Shown here: positions 19,864 to 28,427 of the stretch, in pieces
Layout: each line of letters begins with the position of its first letter
Numbering within the stretch: position 1 is the first letter of the stretch
Origin: Bacteroidia bacterium
GTDB taxonomy: Bacteria; Bacteroidota; Bacteroidia; Flavobacteriales; Flavobacteriaceae
DNA: 64,000 nt
Assembly: GCA_030425285.1 (NCBI GenBank)
Contig: JAUIAY010000005.1
Span: 107,447 to 171,446 of the forward strand
Direction: 5' to 3'
Made by a program: the position numbers and the translations under genes
The notes under the pieces: model-generated
Database searches by the model: none
What the model saw: only the letters and a program-made list of their open reading frames with translations
What the model was told of the DNA's origin: nothing

Positions 19864-20684
19864 TCATCATTCAAAAGGCAATAGGTATACTAGTGAATTT
19901 TATTGGTTTATTCTCCCGAAAATTAGCGGCGAGAATAGCCTTATTTCTATTTACCAAACCTTTTAAAGGTCGTATTAATGAGAAGCAATCTGACTTTTTA
20001 GATACATCATTTCGAGAAGAATTGACAGTAAATGGACTTCCCGTCATGACTTATCGCTGGTTGGGAAAGGGCAAAACTATTCTTTTGGCCCATGGGTGGG
20101 AAAGCAATGCCGCTAGATGGCAATACTTAATTGAACCACTGCAAAAACTAAACTACAATATTATAGCACTGGATGCACCTGCCCATGGCAGGTCTGGTAG
20201 TAATAGATTTAACGCTTTACTTTATGCCGAATTCATAAATAATGTTTCCAAAAAATTCAATCCAGATATTATAATTGGACATTCGGTTGGTGGTATGGCA
20301 TCGGCTTTCTCCAACTCCAATCATGAAGATTCACGTTTAAAGAAGCTTATTCTAATTGGTGCGCCTTCTGAATTTACGGATGTTTTAAAACGCTACTTTA
20401 ATATGATGGGTTATAGTAAACGTATACAAAATGCTATAATCAATCTCATAAAAAACCGTTACAAAGTAGATTCCATTTCATTTTCTACAGCAAAACAATT
20501 GGAACGGTTTCACATTGAAGGGCTTATTTTACACGATGAGAACGACAGGGTTATTCCCTATTCAGATGCCCTATTAATCAGCAAAAGCTTTAAAAACAGC
20601 ACATTGATTACAACATCCGGAATGGGTCATTCCATGGTGCACGAAAGTATCTCAAACCATATCTATGAGTTTTTAGAAGGTTAA
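19860..20684 (+). CDS. alpha/beta hydrolase
   Basis: 274 residues of the alpha/beta hydrolase fold. LLAHGWESNAARW (75-87) forms the oxyanion region, GHSVGGMASA (140-149) contains the nucleophile Ser142, HDENDRVIPYSDA carries the acid and GMGHSMVHE the catalytic His. A hydrophobic N-terminus (residues 3-34) may anchor it to the membrane. Substrate unknown; esterase or lipase activity is the likely class. Start ATG overlaps the cupin stop (ATGA). Confidence 0.87.
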   Translation: MIIIQKAIGILVNFIGLFSRKLAARIALFLFTKPFKGRINEKQSDFLDTSFREELTVNGLPVMTYRWLGKGKTILLAHGWESNAARWQYLIEPLQKLNYNIIALDAPAHGRSGSNRFNALLYAEFINNVSKKFNPDIIIGHSVGGMASAFSNSNHEDSRLKKLILIGAPSEFTDVLKRYFNMMGYSKRIQNAIINLIKNRYKVDSISFSTAKQLERFHIEGLILHDENDRVIPYSDALLISKSFKNSTLITTSGMGHSMVHESISNHIYEFLEG

Positions 20685-20686
20685 AC

Positions 20687-20694
20687 TATCTTTG
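20687..20694 (+). promoter_or_regulatory. putative -7 box of rluF
   Basis: TATCTTTG, a perfect TAnnTTTG, lies only 4 bases before the rluF start codon, giving a nearly leaderless transcript like that of queE. Confidence 0.45.
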
Positions 20695-20698
20695 CCTT

Positions 20699-21460
20699 AT
20701 GGATCAAAATTTAACCCGACTCAACAAATACTTAAGCGAAGCTGGTTATTGCTCACGTCGTGAAGCTGACAAACTCATAGATGCAGGTCGTGTAACCATT
20801 AATGGTGAAGTTCCAGAAATGGGCACTAAAGTAGCAACTGGTGATGATGTGCGAGTTGATGGCAAAGCCATTAAGAACACAAAAAACGATTTTGTTTATT
20901 TGGCATTCAACAAACCCGTTGGGATTGTTTGTACAACCGATACACGAGTTGAGAAAGACAACATTATTGACTTTATAAATTATCCGAAACGTATTTTTCC
21001 AATCGGTAGATTAGACAAGCCCAGTGAGGGCTTAATTTTCCTAACTGATGATGGCGATATTGTAAACAAAATCTTGAGAGCCAGCAATAATCACGAAAAG
21101 GAATATATAGTATCTGTTAACAAGCACATCTCACAAACTTTTATTCAACGCATGTCAAACGGCATTCCAATTCTTGATACAGTTACCAAAAAATGTCATG
21201 TTGAAAAATTAGATAGCCATACTTTTAAAATTATCTTGACCCAAGGATTGAATAGACAAATTAGAAGGATGTGTGAGTATCTGGATTATGAAGTTCAAAC
21301 ATTAAAACGGGTTAGAATTATGAACATTAGTCTGGATGTTCCTCTTGGAAAATATCGTGAATTTACCCAAGATGAAATAACTGAACTTAATAAATTACTG
21401 GAAAACTCAATCAAAACGTTCAATCCTAATAAGCGATTAAATAGACGAAACAAATCTTAA
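20699..21460 (+). CDS. rluF: 23S rRNA pseudouridine synthase RluF-like
   Basis: 253-residue RsuA/RluB/F-type pseudouridine synthase. An S4 RNA-binding domain (RLNKYLSEAGYCSRREADKL, about 7-60) is followed by the catalytic domain with the nucleophile Asp106 in PIGRLDKPSEGLIFLT and the motif LTQGLNRQIRRMC. The lack of a long C-terminal extension and the wording FPIGRLDKPSEGLIFLTDDGD fit RluF, which modifies U2604 of 23S rRNA; RluE/RluB is the alternative. Its stop shares one base with the next ATG (TAATG), so the LytTR gene is translationally coupled. Confidence 0.9.
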   Translation: MDQNLTRLNKYLSEAGYCSRREADKLIDAGRVTINGEVPEMGTKVATGDDVRVDGKAIKNTKNDFVYLAFNKPVGIVCTTDTRVEKDNIIDFINYPKRIFPIGRLDKPSEGLIFLTDDGDIVNKILRASNNHEKEYIVSVNKHISQTFIQRMSNGIPILDTVTKKCHVEKLDSHTFKIILTQGLNRQIRRMCEYLDYEVQTLKRVRIMNISLDVPLGKYREFTQDEITELNKLLENSIKTFNPNKRLNRRNKS

Positions 21461-22347
21461 TGTTTCAAAATTTAAACATATCAAACCCAAAACGAACAGT
21501 TTTCATAATTGTAACCGTGATTTTTATTGGGATTGTGTTTGAGTCCTTTCAACAATTGTATTACATCAATAGATACCAGCTTTCTGACGATGCCACCTTT
21601 TTTGGTCTATTAAAATATCAAGCCTTAAGATGGGTTATATGGCTGCTCTTTTCAATAATACTCTTTCAATTTTCAAAATATCGTGTTTCTAAAAACGAGT
21701 TAACTACCCTTGATTTACTGAAATACTTCTTACTTATTGGCTCTTTGGTTATTTTGTCCATTTTCACCATTTCCTGTTTACAATTATTATTGTCCAGTAG
21801 TAAATTCTCTTTAGAATTATTGTTTACAGAATTTGTCCCATTTTTTACATTTCAGAAAGCGCCAATATACACTTTAGGGTATATAGCCATTGCTATTATA
21901 CTTCATTTTCATTTTACTAACGAACAACTTCAAATTGAAGTTCAAAAATTAAGTGAATTAAAAGATTCTCATAAAAAAGAATATGAAAGTTTACGCTCTA
22001 ATATTGATGATAAAGCCAAAATATTGAATATAAAGATTGGAAATAAACATAAAATTATTGCAGTAGATACCATCAACTGGATTGAGTCTGACGACTATTG
22101 TGTAAAGGTTCATACCATCGATGGAGCAGCATACTCCATGCGTAGCTCATTAAAGGCTCTAGAAACAAAATTAAACGGTCAGTTTTTACGTGTTCACCGT
22201 ACTGCAATAGTCAATATGGACAGAGCTCAATCTTTAAACAATTCCAATACACCGAGTATAACCCTTTTTGACAAATCAACAATATCGGTTTCAAAAAGCA
22301 ATCTGAAAAAAGTGCGAGATTATCTGCAAAAAAATTCCAGTAATTAG
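21460..22347 (+). CDS. membrane LytTR-family transcription regulator
   Basis: 295 residues. The N-terminal half has four hydrophobic helices (about 13-30, 48-68, 82-104, 128-148) and the C-terminal third is a LytTR DNA-binding domain: NIKIGNKHKIIAVDTINWIESDDYCVKVHT, MRSSLKALETKL and FLRVHRTAIVNMDRAQ. There is no response-regulator domain, so this is a one-component membrane-anchored regulator. Targets unknown; the secreted protein 100 bases downstream is a candidate. Starts in the stop codon of rluF. Confidence 0.87.
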   Translation: MFQNLNISNPKRTVFIIVTVIFIGIVFESFQQLYYINRYQLSDDATFFGLLKYQALRWVIWLLFSIILFQFSKYRVSKNELTTLDLLKYFLLIGSLVILSIFTISCLQLLLSSSKFSLELLFTEFVPFFTFQKAPIYTLGYIAIAIILHFHFTNEQLQIEVQKLSELKDSHKKEYESLRSNIDDKAKILNIKIGNKHKIIAVDTINWIESDDYCVKVHTIDGAAYSMRSSLKALETKLNGQFLRVHRTAIVNMDRAQSLNNSNTPSITLFDKSTISVSKSNLKKVRDYLQKNSSN

Positions 22348-22446
22348 GAAAGTCTTAACGCTGTTAACTGCAAATTTCATTCAGCTCTCTGCAAAATCTG
22401 TTTTCAATACTGAAGAATTCACGTAATTCGAGTAAAATCTTTACTT

Positions 22447-23016
22447 ATGAAAACAACTATTATTACTCTGCTTTTATCACTTTCCACCTTAACATTAGTA
22501 GCACAATATAACTATGAGGCTTCAGAAGATTTTCCTTTTGGGAGAGCGAATCCAGAAGCTCCAAAGCAAATTAAGGATTTCGAACCTATGATTGGGCTTT
22601 GCAATTGTAAATCATCTGCCAGAAACCAAGATGGTTCTTGGGGAGAACCCATTGACATGTTTTGGAAGTTTAAATATACTGCTAATGGCATGATTGTGCA
22701 GGACGAAACACTTAAATCGGATGGCACTCATTCAGGAAGCATCAGACAATTCAATACTGATAGCAGTAAATGGTATGTTCATTATTATACTACCAAAATA
22801 GCATCTCCTACACTTTCCGCTTGGGAAGGCAACAAACAGGAAAACGGTAACATTGTCTTGTACAAGGAACAAGCTGCGCCAAATGGTACTGAAGGTTTCT
22901 ACCGATTGACTTTTTATGACATCAGTAAATCTGGCTACAAATGGGTTGGTGAATGGGTAAGTAAAGACGAAAGTTTCACATATCCAACCTGGAAAATTGA
23001 CTGCAAAAAAGAATAG
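22447..23016 (+). CDS. secreted protein, DUF1579-like
   Basis: 189 residues with a signal peptide (MKTTIITLLLSLSTLTLVAQ). The body reads FEPMIGLCNCKSSARNQDGSW, MFWKFKYTANGMIVQDET, WYVHYYTT and GFYRLTFYDISKSGYKWVGEW, a lipocalin-like beta pattern resembling DUF1579 proteins; that is a weak family guess. It is on the plus strand 99 bases after the LytTR regulator and ends only 7 bases before the convergent folD stop. Confidence 0.72.
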   Translation: MKTTIITLLLSLSTLTLVAQYNYEASEDFPFGRANPEAPKQIKDFEPMIGLCNCKSSARNQDGSWGEPIDMFWKFKYTANGMIVQDETLKSDGTHSGSIRQFNTDSSKWYVHYYTTKIASPTLSAWEGNKQENGNIVLYKEQAAPNGTEGFYRLTFYDISKSGYKWVGEWVSKDESFTYPTWKIDCKKE

Positions 23017-23023
23017 ATGAATT

Positions 23024-23902
23024 TTACTGGTTATGAATTTCTCTAGCAAGCAAAGTATTCTTTAATAGCATCGCAATGGTCATTGGACCAACACCACCAG
23101 GTACAGGTGTAATGTAACTAGCTTTTTTGCTGACATTTTCAAAGTCAACATCGCCAGTAATCACATAACCTTTTGGCGATGATTCATCAGCAACACGTGT
23201 GATTCCAACATCAATAATGACCACATCGTCCTTAACCATTTCGGCTTTAAGAAAACCAGGAACTCCCAATGCGGTTATAATAATGTCAGCTTGCGAAGTA
23301 ATTTGTGTAATATTTTTGGTATGACTATGAGTTAATGTCACCGTTGAATTACCCGGAAATCCTTTTCGCCCCATTAAAATACTCATCGGTCTTCCGACTA
23401 TATGTGAACGCCCAATGACTACTGTATGTTTACCTTTAGTTTCAACGTTATATCGATCCAATAATTCTAAAATTCCAAAGGGTGTTGCTGGAATAAAAGT
23501 TGACATATCCAATGCCATTTTACCAAAATTTTCCGGGTGGAATCCATCAACATCCTTATTCGGATCTACAGCCATCAAGACTTTTTGCGTATTAATTTGA
23601 GGAGGCAAAGGTAATTGAATGATAAACCCATCGATATCTGGATTTTCGTTTAATTCTTCAATTTTATCCAACAATTCAATTTCACTGGTTGTATTGGACA
23701 TTCTAACCATGGTTGACTCAAACCCTACACGTTCACAAGCTCTTACCTTACTACCCACATAAGTTAAACTAGCGCCATCGTTACCAACAATAACCGCAGC
23801 CAAATGAGGAACCTTCTCCCCTTTTGCCTTCATTTTTTTTACTTCTTCTGCGATTTCATCCTTGATATCGTTGCTGATTTTTTTTCCGTCTAAAATGGTC
23901 AT
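23024..23902 (-). CDS. folD: bifunctional methylenetetrahydrofolate dehydrogenase/cyclohydrolase
   Basis: 292-residue FolD, which interconverts 5,10-methylene-, methenyl- and 10-formyl-tetrahydrofolate using NADP. The catalytic Lys is in YVGSKVRACERVG (about 52-64), FIIQLPLPPQI is the family signature 1 and PGGVGPMTIAMLL near the C-terminus signature 2. The nucleotide loop is VIGRSHIVGRP. Length and motifs are standard. It lies 43 bases behind ffh, separated by the ffh terminator. Confidence 0.97.
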   Translation of the reverse strand: MTILDGKKISNDIKDEIAEEVKKMKAKGEKVPHLAAVIVGNDGASLTYVGSKVRACERVGFESTMVRMSNTTSEIELLDKIEELNENPDIDGFIIQLPLPPQINTQKVLMAVDPNKDVDGFHPENFGKMALDMSTFIPATPFGILELLDRYNVETKGKHTVVIGRSHIVGRPMSILMGRKGFPGNSTVTLTHSHTKNITQITSQADIIITALGVPGFLKAEMVKDDVVIIDVGITRVADESSPKGYVITGDVDFENVSKKASYITPVPGGVGPMTIAMLLKNTLLAREIHNQ

Positions 23903-23933
23903 CTGTTAAATTGAATATTGGTTTTTATAAATA

Positions 23934-23960
23934 AAAAAACATGAGTTACCTCATGTTTTT
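23934..23960 (-). terminator. ffh terminator overlapping its own 3' coding end
   Basis: AAAAAACATGAG (23934-23945) pairs with CTCATGTTTTT (23950-23960) around TTAC. The upstream arm lies within the last codons of ffh and the loop includes the stop codon; seven T follow on the minus strand. Confidence 0.85.
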
Positions 23961-25274
23961 CATAGCTTGCATCATACGTTTTCCGCCACCACCTTGCATC
24001 ATTTTCATCATTTTGCTCATTTGGTCAAATTGCTTCAAAAGCTGATTGACTTCCTGAACCGAAGTTCCCGAACCTTTTCCTATTCGTTTCTTACGACTAG
24101 AATTAATGATGGATGGGTTAGCTCGCTCTTTTGGTGTCATTGAATGAATAATGGCTTCAATCCCTTTAAACGCATCATCATCAATATCAATGTTTTTCAT
24201 CATTTTTCCAGCTCCGGGAATCATGCCAATCAAATCCTTCATGTTACCCATTTTCTTGATTTGCTGAATCTGTTTTAAGAAATCATCAAATCCGAATTGG
24301 TTTTTGGCTATTTTCTTTTGAAGTTTTCTGGCTTCTTCTTCATCGTACTGTTCTTGGGCTCTTTCTACAAGAGAGACAACGTCACCCATTCCAAGAATAC
24401 GATCAGCCATACGTGAGGGATAGAACACATCAATAGCTTCCATCTTCTCGCCTGTACCAATAAACTTAATTGGCTTGTTTACAACAGACTTAATTGAAAT
24501 AGCAGCACCACCTCTTGTATCACCATCTAATTTGGTTAAAATAACACCATCAAAATTTAAAACATCATTAAAGGCTTTTGCAGTATTTACAGCATCTTGA
24601 CCAGTCATAGAATCAACCACAAACAAGGTTTCCTGTGGCTGAATAGCTTTATGAATATTAGATATCTCGGTCATCATGGCCTCATCTACAGCCAAACGAC
24701 CAGCAGTATCTATAATAACCACGTTGTGACCATTGGCCTTGGCATGAGCAATACCAGCTTGTGCAATGGCAACAGGGTCTTGGTTTCCTTTATCACTAAA
24801 AACCTCAACATTTATCTGATCACCTACAACATGCAACTGATCAATCGCTGCTGGACGATACACGTCACAGGCAACCAGCAAAGGTTTCTTGGTCTTTTTG
24901 TTCTTTAAGTAATTGGCTAGTTTACCAGAAAAAGTAGTTTTACCAGAACCTTGCAAACCAGACATTAAAATAATGCTAGGATTCCCTGACAGGTTTATGC
25001 CTTCGGCATCGCCACCCATCAATTCAGTTAATTCATCCTTAACAATTTTAACCATTAATTGGCCTGGTTGTAAGGTTGTCAATACATCTTGACCAAGCGC
25101 TTTTTCCTTAACTGTATTGGTAAATTCTTTAGCAATTTTAAAGTTAACATCGGCATCTAAAAGCGCTCTTCTAACCTCTTTTAATGTCTCGGCTACGTTT
25201 ACCTCTGTAATACTACCATGACCTTTTAAGACGTGTAACGCTTTATCTAACTTTTCACTTAAATTATTAAACAT
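23946..25274 (-). CDS. ffh: signal recognition particle protein
   Basis: 442-residue SRP54-type GTPase that binds 4.5S RNA and signal sequences and docks on FtsY. N domain (1-85), G domain with GLQGSGKTTFSGKLA (about 107-121), DTAGRLAVD and TKLDGDTRGG, and a methionine-rich M domain ending KRIGKGSGTSVQEVNQLL ... QFDQMSKMMKMMQGGGG. All functional motifs are intact. Its terminator hairpin uses the last codons. A -7 box lies at 25300-25307. Confidence 0.98.
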   Translation of the reverse strand: MFNNLSEKLDKALHVLKGHGSITEVNVAETLKEVRRALLDADVNFKIAKEFTNTVKEKALGQDVLTTLQPGQLMVKIVKDELTELMGGDAEGINLSGNPSIILMSGLQGSGKTTFSGKLANYLKNKKTKKPLLVACDVYRPAAIDQLHVVGDQINVEVFSDKGNQDPVAIAQAGIAHAKANGHNVVIIDTAGRLAVDEAMMTEISNIHKAIQPQETLFVVDSMTGQDAVNTAKAFNDVLNFDGVILTKLDGDTRGGAAISIKSVVNKPIKFIGTGEKMEAIDVFYPSRMADRILGMGDVVSLVERAQEQYDEEEARKLQKKIAKNQFGFDDFLKQIQQIKKMGNMKDLIGMIPGAGKMMKNIDIDDDAFKGIEAIIHSMTPKERANPSIINSSRKKRIGKGSGTSVQEVNQLLKQFDQMSKMMKMMQGGGGKRMMQAMKNMR

Positions 25275-25299
25275 AAGATTCTTGAAATTTTAAGAAATG

Positions 25300-25307
25300 C
25301 AAATTTA
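25300..25307 (-). promoter_or_regulatory. putative -7 box of ffh
   Basis: The minus strand reads TAAATTTG, matching TAnnTTTG, 25 bases before the ffh start. No TTG at the expected spacing. Confidence 0.4.
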
Positions 25308-25342
25308 CATATTTGTGGCGTATTTATAAAGTTTCTGCTTAC

Positions 25343-25372
25343 AAAAAAAAGCTACTGTTTCCAGTAGCTTTT
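25343..25372 (-). terminator. intrinsic terminator after LamG lipoprotein gene
   Basis: AAAAGCTACTG (25347-25357) and CAGTAGCTTTT (25362-25372) form a perfect 11-bp stem with a TTTC loop and eight T on the minus strand, 29 bases after the stop at 25402. Confidence 0.9.
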
Positions 25373-25401
25373 CACCTAATTTAATTAACCAAAAATTAGC
25401 A

Positions 25402-27753
25402 TTATAAGCAAGTATGGCAATCTGCTTCTAAATTGTATAAGTCACCTACTTCATTATCGCTTAATGCACGTTTGTAGACTCGTAAATCATCTAAATGACC
25501 CGTAAACCATTGTCCTAGTAAGTAATTACTTAATGGATCAGAATCCACGTTGAAATTAGAATTTTCATCGATATTACGCAATTGTCCGTCTCTATAAAGG
25601 CGAATGGTATTGTTTGAATCTCTAGTTACCACCAAATGGTGCCAGTCGGTGTTATCCCAAACCACATCGACCTCTTGATTCCAATCATTGTCCCAAAGCC
25701 CATAACCGTTGGTTGTATCGCTTACCAAAGGTGTATTTAAATCATAAACACCCAGTTGAAATCCTTCACTAGTTGCTTCTCCTTTTTGAAAAATGGTTTC
25801 AAAATTTCCGGCATCAGTATTTTGCATTTTAAACCAAATACTTACGGAAAAGTTATCACCTTGTACAATTTGATTAAAAGCCGAAACTGGGATAGAGACA
25901 CTTTGTGTACCATCAAAAGCAGTAGCACATGATTCGTTTCCAGCTCTATCGGTAACATAGGTTCCTGTTCCTACGATGACTTCAGCAGAATCGTTCATTA
26001 AATCGTTTGTTTCATTAGAAAACGGTATATAAATTACCAAACCATCAGTCAATATTCCTGGATTATCACAATTAGCACAATCCTGCTCCATAACCATTGT
26101 AATATTACTATTTACAGCTTGCATCACCAATCTATCATCACGGCAATCAACTATTAACCAACTACCTGTAATAGCTTGAATAATTCCTCCATTTACATTA
26201 CTAAATTCCACAATAGTCCCAGAACCCGATTGTGATGTTGACCATGTAGCACTTATTGTCATACCATTGCCAGTTATTTCGACTGTTGAATTTGAAATAA
26301 AATCAAAATCAAACATTATCAATTCATCACTACCTTCATAATCTACAACATTCCAAATGCATTGTTGCAAATAAGTATCGACATCCATTTCAGAGCAGTC
26401 ACTTCCACAGTTTGAAACTATCAATTCCCTTGGTATGATTTGATAATTATTAGGATCACTAACTAACTCAACACGAACATAAATGATTTGATAATTTTGA
26501 TTGTTAATATACTCATATGGATTATCGATAGGGTTAATATTGACTTCAGCATTAGTACTACTTAAATGAAAAGAAATATTATAAATATTGGGGTTAACGC
26601 AATCCTGAAGACCATTTGTCAAATCAAAAATAGCAGTATCATTATTTGGAATATTATCAGAATCATCACAAGAAATTATTTGTGATAAATCATAATAAAT
26701 TGAATTAAAACATTCAAAAGGACTTGTTAGCTCACAATCTTGCTCTAAAACCATCGTGTTCTCATTTCCTGTAGTAGCGTCTGTTTGGGTGAATTGAAAG
26801 ATTTCTTCATCACAACTGTCAATTAACCAAGAGCCGTTTACATCATCAATAAAATTAGAAATAACCAATTCTGGAGAACCTGTATTACTACTTGACATTA
26901 CCCAATTGGCTTCAATAGTTGAAAAATTAGGAGTCGTAACTTGTAGTGAATCATGCCCTTTAAAGTTCAATATATACTCTGACAAATCACTACTATTATT
27001 ATAACTTGTTATATTCCAATAGCACTCTTGTAAGTTTGTCACAACAAATTCTTCGGTGCAATCAGTGTCACAATTCTCATTGGCAGCACTGATAGCTTCT
27101 TCCAGTTCTTGATTATTAGTAACTTCAACTGTATTACCATTTACATAAACAAGAGAGACTGGAAAATTTAAACTAGCCAATACAGCTCCTTGATTATCCG
27201 TTTCCAATCCTTCCAAAAAGATATACAGTTCGTAATCATTATTGACCTCAACCGTATCGATTACCTGAAAATTGGTATTATAAATTGAAAACACCAAAGG
27301 ATAAACAAAATCCACACATTCTATTACGTCTTCATTAGCCACACAACTCTCAATAAAAGCATCTAGTTCTTCTACCGATTCAATGGTTATTTCGGTGTAA
27401 TCGTTCAAAATAATTGTAATGGGAAACAGAAACTCAATAGTATCCTCATTAGTGTTATTTTCATCAAAAATGGCTTCAATTAAACTAAAATCATCTATCG
27501 ATTCGATAGTCAATGTAATACCATTAGCAACAATGGTTACTGGTAAATTCACCGAAAAACAATCGCTACCATCCATGATATTGTCAATCGTTCCATCATT
27601 GGATGATGTGTGCCGCATCAAATTGGCCAAAGTCGAATTTGGCGCAATGGTTTCTTCTTGATTTGGAGGGGTTTCTTCATTAGCTTCTTCTTGACAGGAT
27701 ACGCCAACAAATAGCATCATAAGTAGTAACAAAAGTGATAATCTAAATTTCAT
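25402..27753 (-). CDS. LamG-domain lipoprotein, ECF-regulated
   Basis: 783-residue exported lipoprotein: signal peptide MKFRLSLLLLLMMLFVGVSCQ with lipobox Cys20. The first half contains four related units of about 40-50 residues (NLPVTIVANGITLTIES, FLFPITIILNDYTEITIES, VYPLVFSIYNTNFQVIDT, NFPVSLVYVNGNTVEVT), each followed by an acidic helix. Two longer units of about 110 residues follow, both ending with GSWLI..C and MV(L/M)EQDC. The C-terminal 190 residues are a LamG / concanavalin-A-like domain with NFSVSIWFKMQNTDAG, WHHLVVTRDSNNTIRLYRDG and LDDLRVYKRALSDNEV. Probably a surface binding protein. It is divergent from the sigma gene and carries the same promoter motif as fecR. Confidence 0.85.
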   Translation of the reverse strand: MKFRLSLLLLLMMLFVGVSCQEEANEETPPNQEETIAPNSTLANLMRHTSSNDGTIDNIMDGSDCFSVNLPVTIVANGITLTIESIDDFSLIEAIFDENNTNEDTIEFLFPITIILNDYTEITIESVEELDAFIESCVANEDVIECVDFVYPLVFSIYNTNFQVIDTVEVNNDYELYIFLEGLETDNQGAVLASLNFPVSLVYVNGNTVEVTNNQELEEAISAANENCDTDCTEEFVVTNLQECYWNITSYNNSSDLSEYILNFKGHDSLQVTTPNFSTIEANWVMSSSNTGSPELVISNFIDDVNGSWLIDSCDEEIFQFTQTDATTGNENTMVLEQDCELTSPFECFNSIYYDLSQIISCDDSDNIPNNDTAIFDLTNGLQDCVNPNIYNISFHLSSTNAEVNINPIDNPYEYINNQNYQIIYVRVELVSDPNNYQIIPRELIVSNCGSDCSEMDVDTYLQQCIWNVVDYEGSDELIMFDFDFISNSTVEITGNGMTISATWSTSQSGSGTIVEFSNVNGGIIQAITGSWLIVDCRDDRLVMQAVNSNITMVMEQDCANCDNPGILTDGLVIYIPFSNETNDLMNDSAEVIVGTGTYVTDRAGNESCATAFDGTQSVSIPVSAFNQIVQGDNFSVSIWFKMQNTDAGNFETIFQKGEATSEGFQLGVYDLNTPLVSDTTNGYGLWDNDWNQEVDVVWDNTDWHHLVVTRDSNNTIRLYRDGQLRNIDENSNFNVDSDPLSNYLLGQWFTGHLDDLRVYKRALSDNEVGDLYNLEADCHTCL

Positions 27754-27779
27754 AACATGAATTTTATTGGTTATTTACA

Positions 27780-27810
27780 ATATAACAGTTGCATTTAAAA
27801 ATGTCCTACC
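27780..27810 (-). promoter_or_regulatory. candidate ECF-sigma promoter of the LamG lipoprotein
   Basis: On the minus strand GGTAGGA (27810-27804), 14 bases, ACTGTTATAT (27789-27780), 26 bases before the lipoprotein start. The same two boxes with the same 14-base spacing lie before fecR on the plus strand. Confidence 0.75.
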
Positions 27811-27854
27811 TCTGTATTTCTTTTTTTATACATTTACGAGCATAAAACCTAAAA

Positions 27855-28370
27855 ATGCCCAAAGATTTAAACAATCATATATGCGATGAAGCCCTGTTTT
27901 CAAAGGCGTTTAATAGCTATGCAAAAGATTTACACGACTTCCTATACTACAAATTTGGCAGTCACATAAATCCGCAGGACAAGGTTCAGGAAGCTTTTGT
28001 GAAACTATGGCAAAAATGTCAGGATGTTGCGCCTTCAAAAGCTAAATCATTTTTATTTACGGTAGCCAATAATTTAACTTTAAACGACTTGGCCCACCAA
28101 AAAGTGGTTTTAAAATTTCAGGAAACCAAACCCAAATCGTCAACATATGAAGATCCAGAATTCCTAATGCAGGAGCAAGAGTATAAATTGAAATTACAAA
28201 ATGCCATTGCCAATTTATCCGAAGCCCAACGCGTAGCTTTTTTAATGAACCGCATTGAAGGCAAAAAACATAAGGAAATAGCCGAAATTCTCAATATCTC
28301 TCAAAAAGCTGTTGAAAAACGTATTTATGGTGCTTTGAAACAATTGCGAAAAGAAATTGACGGTATTTAA
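27855..28370 (+). CDS. ECF-type RNA polymerase sigma factor
   Basis: 171-residue sigma-70 family protein with regions 2 and 4 only. Region 2 covers about residues 14-85 (LHDFLYYKFGSHINPQDKVQEAFVKLWQ split by the usual D-x-x-Q-E-x-F core) and region 4 about 105-165 (LSEAQRVAFLMNRIEGKKHKEIAEILNISQKAVEKRI). It precedes a FecR anti-sigma and a TonB-dependent receptor, the classical cell-surface signalling arrangement. A near-consensus TACATTTA lies at 27829-27836 and may be the house-keeping -7 box. Confidence 0.92.
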   Translation: MPKDLNNHICDEALFSKAFNSYAKDLHDFLYYKFGSHINPQDKVQEAFVKLWQKCQDVAPSKAKSFLFTVANNLTLNDLAHQKVVLKFQETKPKSSTYEDPEFLMQEQEYKLKLQNAIANLSEAQRVAFLMNRIEGKKHKEIAEILNISQKAVEKRIYGALKQLRKEIDGI

Positions 28371-28379
28371 AAATATTAA

Positions 28380-28410
28380 GGTAGGAGAATTTAAGACATA
28401 ACTGTTATAT
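28380..28410 (+). promoter_or_regulatory. candidate ECF-sigma promoter of fecR and receptor
   Basis: GGTAGGA (28380-28386), 14 bases, ACTGTTATAT (28401-28410), ending 17 bases before the fecR start. It is identical in boxes and spacing to the site at 27780-27810 on the other strand, while the 14-base spacers differ. Confidence 0.75.
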
Positions 28411-28427
28411 AAGTAAGTTAGCCCATT

